NCBI GenBank assembly: GCA_031395485.1
Contig: JANNUS010000016.1
Location: 133,339-197,338 of the forward strand
Origin: UBA2336 sp031395485
GTDB lineage: Bacteria; Bacteroidota; Bacteroidia; Cytophagales; Cyclobacteriaceae
Direction: 5' to 3'
Length of the DNA: 64,000 bases
In this document: positions 62,844 to 64,000 of the stretch, one piece after another
Layout: each line of letters starts with the position of its first letter
How positions within the stretch are numbered: position 1 is the stretch's first letter
Made by a program: the position numbers and the translations under genes
The notes under the pieces: generated by a model
What the model was told of the DNA's origin: nothing
Database searches by the model: none
Seen by the model: the letters and a program-made list of their open reading frames with translations, nothing else

Positions 62844-63539
62844 ATGGCAAACATCTTAATTATAGGCGCCTCTTCAGGCATTGGTGCAGCACTCGCAAAA
62901 CAACTGATCGCAGAAGGGCATCAGGTTTACGGAACATTCAATAAGACCACCACATCGACAGATGGTTTCGCTAAACTGCACCCGCTTAATGTGTTGGATG
63001 AGAATCCGGACTTTAGTTTTTTACCTGGTATGATTGATGGATTGGTGTATTGCCCTGGTGCAGTTAATCTAAAGCCATTTGCAAGAATTAAACCCGAAGA
63101 TTTTGGGGCAGATTACCAACTTCAGGTAATTGGAGCAGTGAAGTGTATTCAAGCCTGTCTTCCAAAGTTGAAAAATTCTGCTCAGGCATCAATTGTGCTG
63201 TTCTCCACAGTGGCTGTTCAAACTGGTTTTAATTTTCATTCATTGGTAGCGTCTTCCAAAGGAGCAATCGAAGGGTTGACCAAAGCCCTCGCGGCTGAAT
63301 TCGCACCTAAGATCAGAGTCAATTGTATTGCTCCATCTATAACCGATACACCATTAGCAGGCACTTTACTAAATACAGACGAAAAAAAAGAAACCAACGC
63401 ACAGCGTCACCCACTGAAAAAAATAGGTAAGCCTGAAGATCTTGCCAACCTGGCCGCATTTCTACTTTCAGAAAAAGCAAGTTGGATAACGGGACAAGTA
63501 CTACATGCAGATGGCGGTATGTCTAGTTTAAAAGTTTAG
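62844..63539 (+). CDS. SDR-fold protein lacking the catalytic tyrosine
   Basis: 231 residues, short-chain dehydrogenase/reductase fold: NAD(P)-binding IIGASSGIGAALAKQL (about 5-20), Ser121 in FSTVAV and Lys139 in SSKGAIEGLTKAL. The tyrosine expected four residues before the Lys is Val135 (VASSK), so ordinary SDR oxidoreduction is doubtful; a binding or regulatory role, or other chemistry, is possible. It follows the photolyase gene by 39 bases on the same strand and precedes a flavin-binding protein gene. Confidence 0.85.
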   Translation: MANILIIGASSGIGAALAKQLIAEGHQVYGTFNKTTTSTDGFAKLHPLNVLDENPDFSFLPGMIDGLVYCPGAVNLKPFARIKPEDFGADYQLQVIGAVKCIQACLPKLKNSAQASIVLFSTVAVQTGFNFHSLVASSKGAIEGLTKALAAEFAPKIRVNCIAPSITDTPLAGTLLNTDEKKETNAQRHPLKKIGKPEDLANLAAFLLSEKASWITGQVLHADGGMSSLKV

Positions 63540-63549
63540 CTGGACAATA

Positions 63550-64000
63550 ATGAAACGGCCATGGAATCTTTCTAACATTCCAATATACAGTCTGGCTACC
63601 TATGACGGGGAGAAAGTAAACATGAATATCTGCACCTATGTGTCTGCTGTCAGCATGAAACCAAAACGCTACATGGTAGCCGTTTATCACCAAACCAAAT
63701 CTCTTGAAAATACTTTAAAAAGTAAAACGGCTGTCCTTCAAGTCTTAGGCAAAGAACATATTTCACTGGTAAATATGTTGGGCAAAAAGAGCGGACTTCG
63801 CTACGACAAACAAACCTATCTCACAAAAAAGAAATGTCTTGAAATATGGAATGACAAACCCGTATTGATGGATTGTGCGGGATTAATGGAATTGGAAAAA
63901 TTGTGGAGTAAGGATGCAGGTGATCATACCATGTTTTTGTTTAATGTGAAACGGTTTCAAGCTAATCATGAAAATGTGCTGATGTTGGATGATTTGCGGG
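63550..64000 (+). CDS. Flavin-reductase-like FMN-binding protein (cut by window edge)
   Basis: ATG at 63550, open to the last base; 150 codons seen. It starts MKRPWNLSNIPIYSLATYDG and continues with NICTYVSAVSMKPKRYMVAVY, the pattern of flavin reductase-like split-barrel FMN-binding domains. The end of the gene is outside the window. Eleven bases after the SDR gene; probably the last visible part of the light-response run. Confidence 0.8.
   Translation, partial: MKRPWNLSNIPIYSLATYDGEKVNMNICTYVSAVSMKPKRYMVAVYHQTKSLENTLKSKTAVLQVLGKEHISLVNMLGKKSGLRYDKQTYLTKKKCLEIWNDKPVLMDCAGLMELEKLWSKDAGDHTMFLFNVKRFQANHENVLMLDDLR

Overview
The window reads as chromosomal DNA of a Bacteroidota bacterium, most likely a gliding, pigmented member of the Cytophagales. 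Lineage markers are gldC, a type III glutamine synthetase, the block ftsX-DUF3098-uppP-truB-ribF, three TonB-dependent receptors with carboxypeptidase-regulatory-like N-termini, a LytS/LytTR-type two-component pair, and promoters of the TTG / TAnnTTTG type. No rRNA, tRNA, CRISPR array, prophage or classical transposase was seen. Most of the window is ordinary housekeeping DNA; the unusual content is small palindrome-linked cassettes, a light-response locus and a cyanophycin locus.

Layout. 1-3.3 kb: tail of a CHAT-domain gene, then a leftward metal-handling operon (HYC_CC_PP protein, HMA-domain protein, TonB receptor). 3.4-9.3 kb: pcm, a thioesterase, membrane pyrophosphatase, DUF2147 protein, ECF sigma factor with a membrane partner. 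9.4-12.9 kb: ftsX, DUF3098, uppP, truB, ribF. 13-14.8 kb: scoA and scoB, split by a four-helix-bundle cassette with inverted ends. 14.8-21.2 kb: gldC, a TonB receptor with a GDSL lipoprotein, and seven full copies of a palindromic repeat, two of which bracket a GIY-YIG nuclease gene. 21.2-31.3 kb: YdcF-like protein, large ABC exporter, lipoprotein, response regulators, sensor kinase, TPR-like protein and TonB receptor. 31.5-34.7 kb: leuS carrying an in-frame DUF559 nuclease cassette. 34.9-51.3 kb: fabH, S41 and M28 peptidases, hydrolases, glutamine synthetase III, amidohydrolase, LTA-synthase-like protein, CapA-like protein. 51.3-55.9 kb: cyanophycin synthetase, cyanophycinase and isoaspartyl peptidase. 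56-64 kb: rhomboid protease, then a CarH-like B12 regulator, ECF sigma factor, crtI, crtB, idi, photolyase, an SDR protein and a flavin-reductase-like protein cut by the window edge.

How genes work together. The last block looks like a light-stress regulon: a predicted adenosylcobalamin photoreceptor faces an array of TGTTTAAGT-type sites in front of a sigma factor, followed by carotenoid synthesis and DNA photorepair. The cyanophycin locus holds a complete build-and-degrade cycle for an Asp/Arg nitrogen reserve. Three unrelated small proteins (four-helix bundle, GIY-YIG, DUF559), each bounded by its own palindromic repeat, occur within about 20 kb; the DUF559 one lies inside an essential tRNA synthetase without breaking its reading frame. 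This class of repeat-bounded, non-transposase cassettes is the best candidate for an under-described system here.
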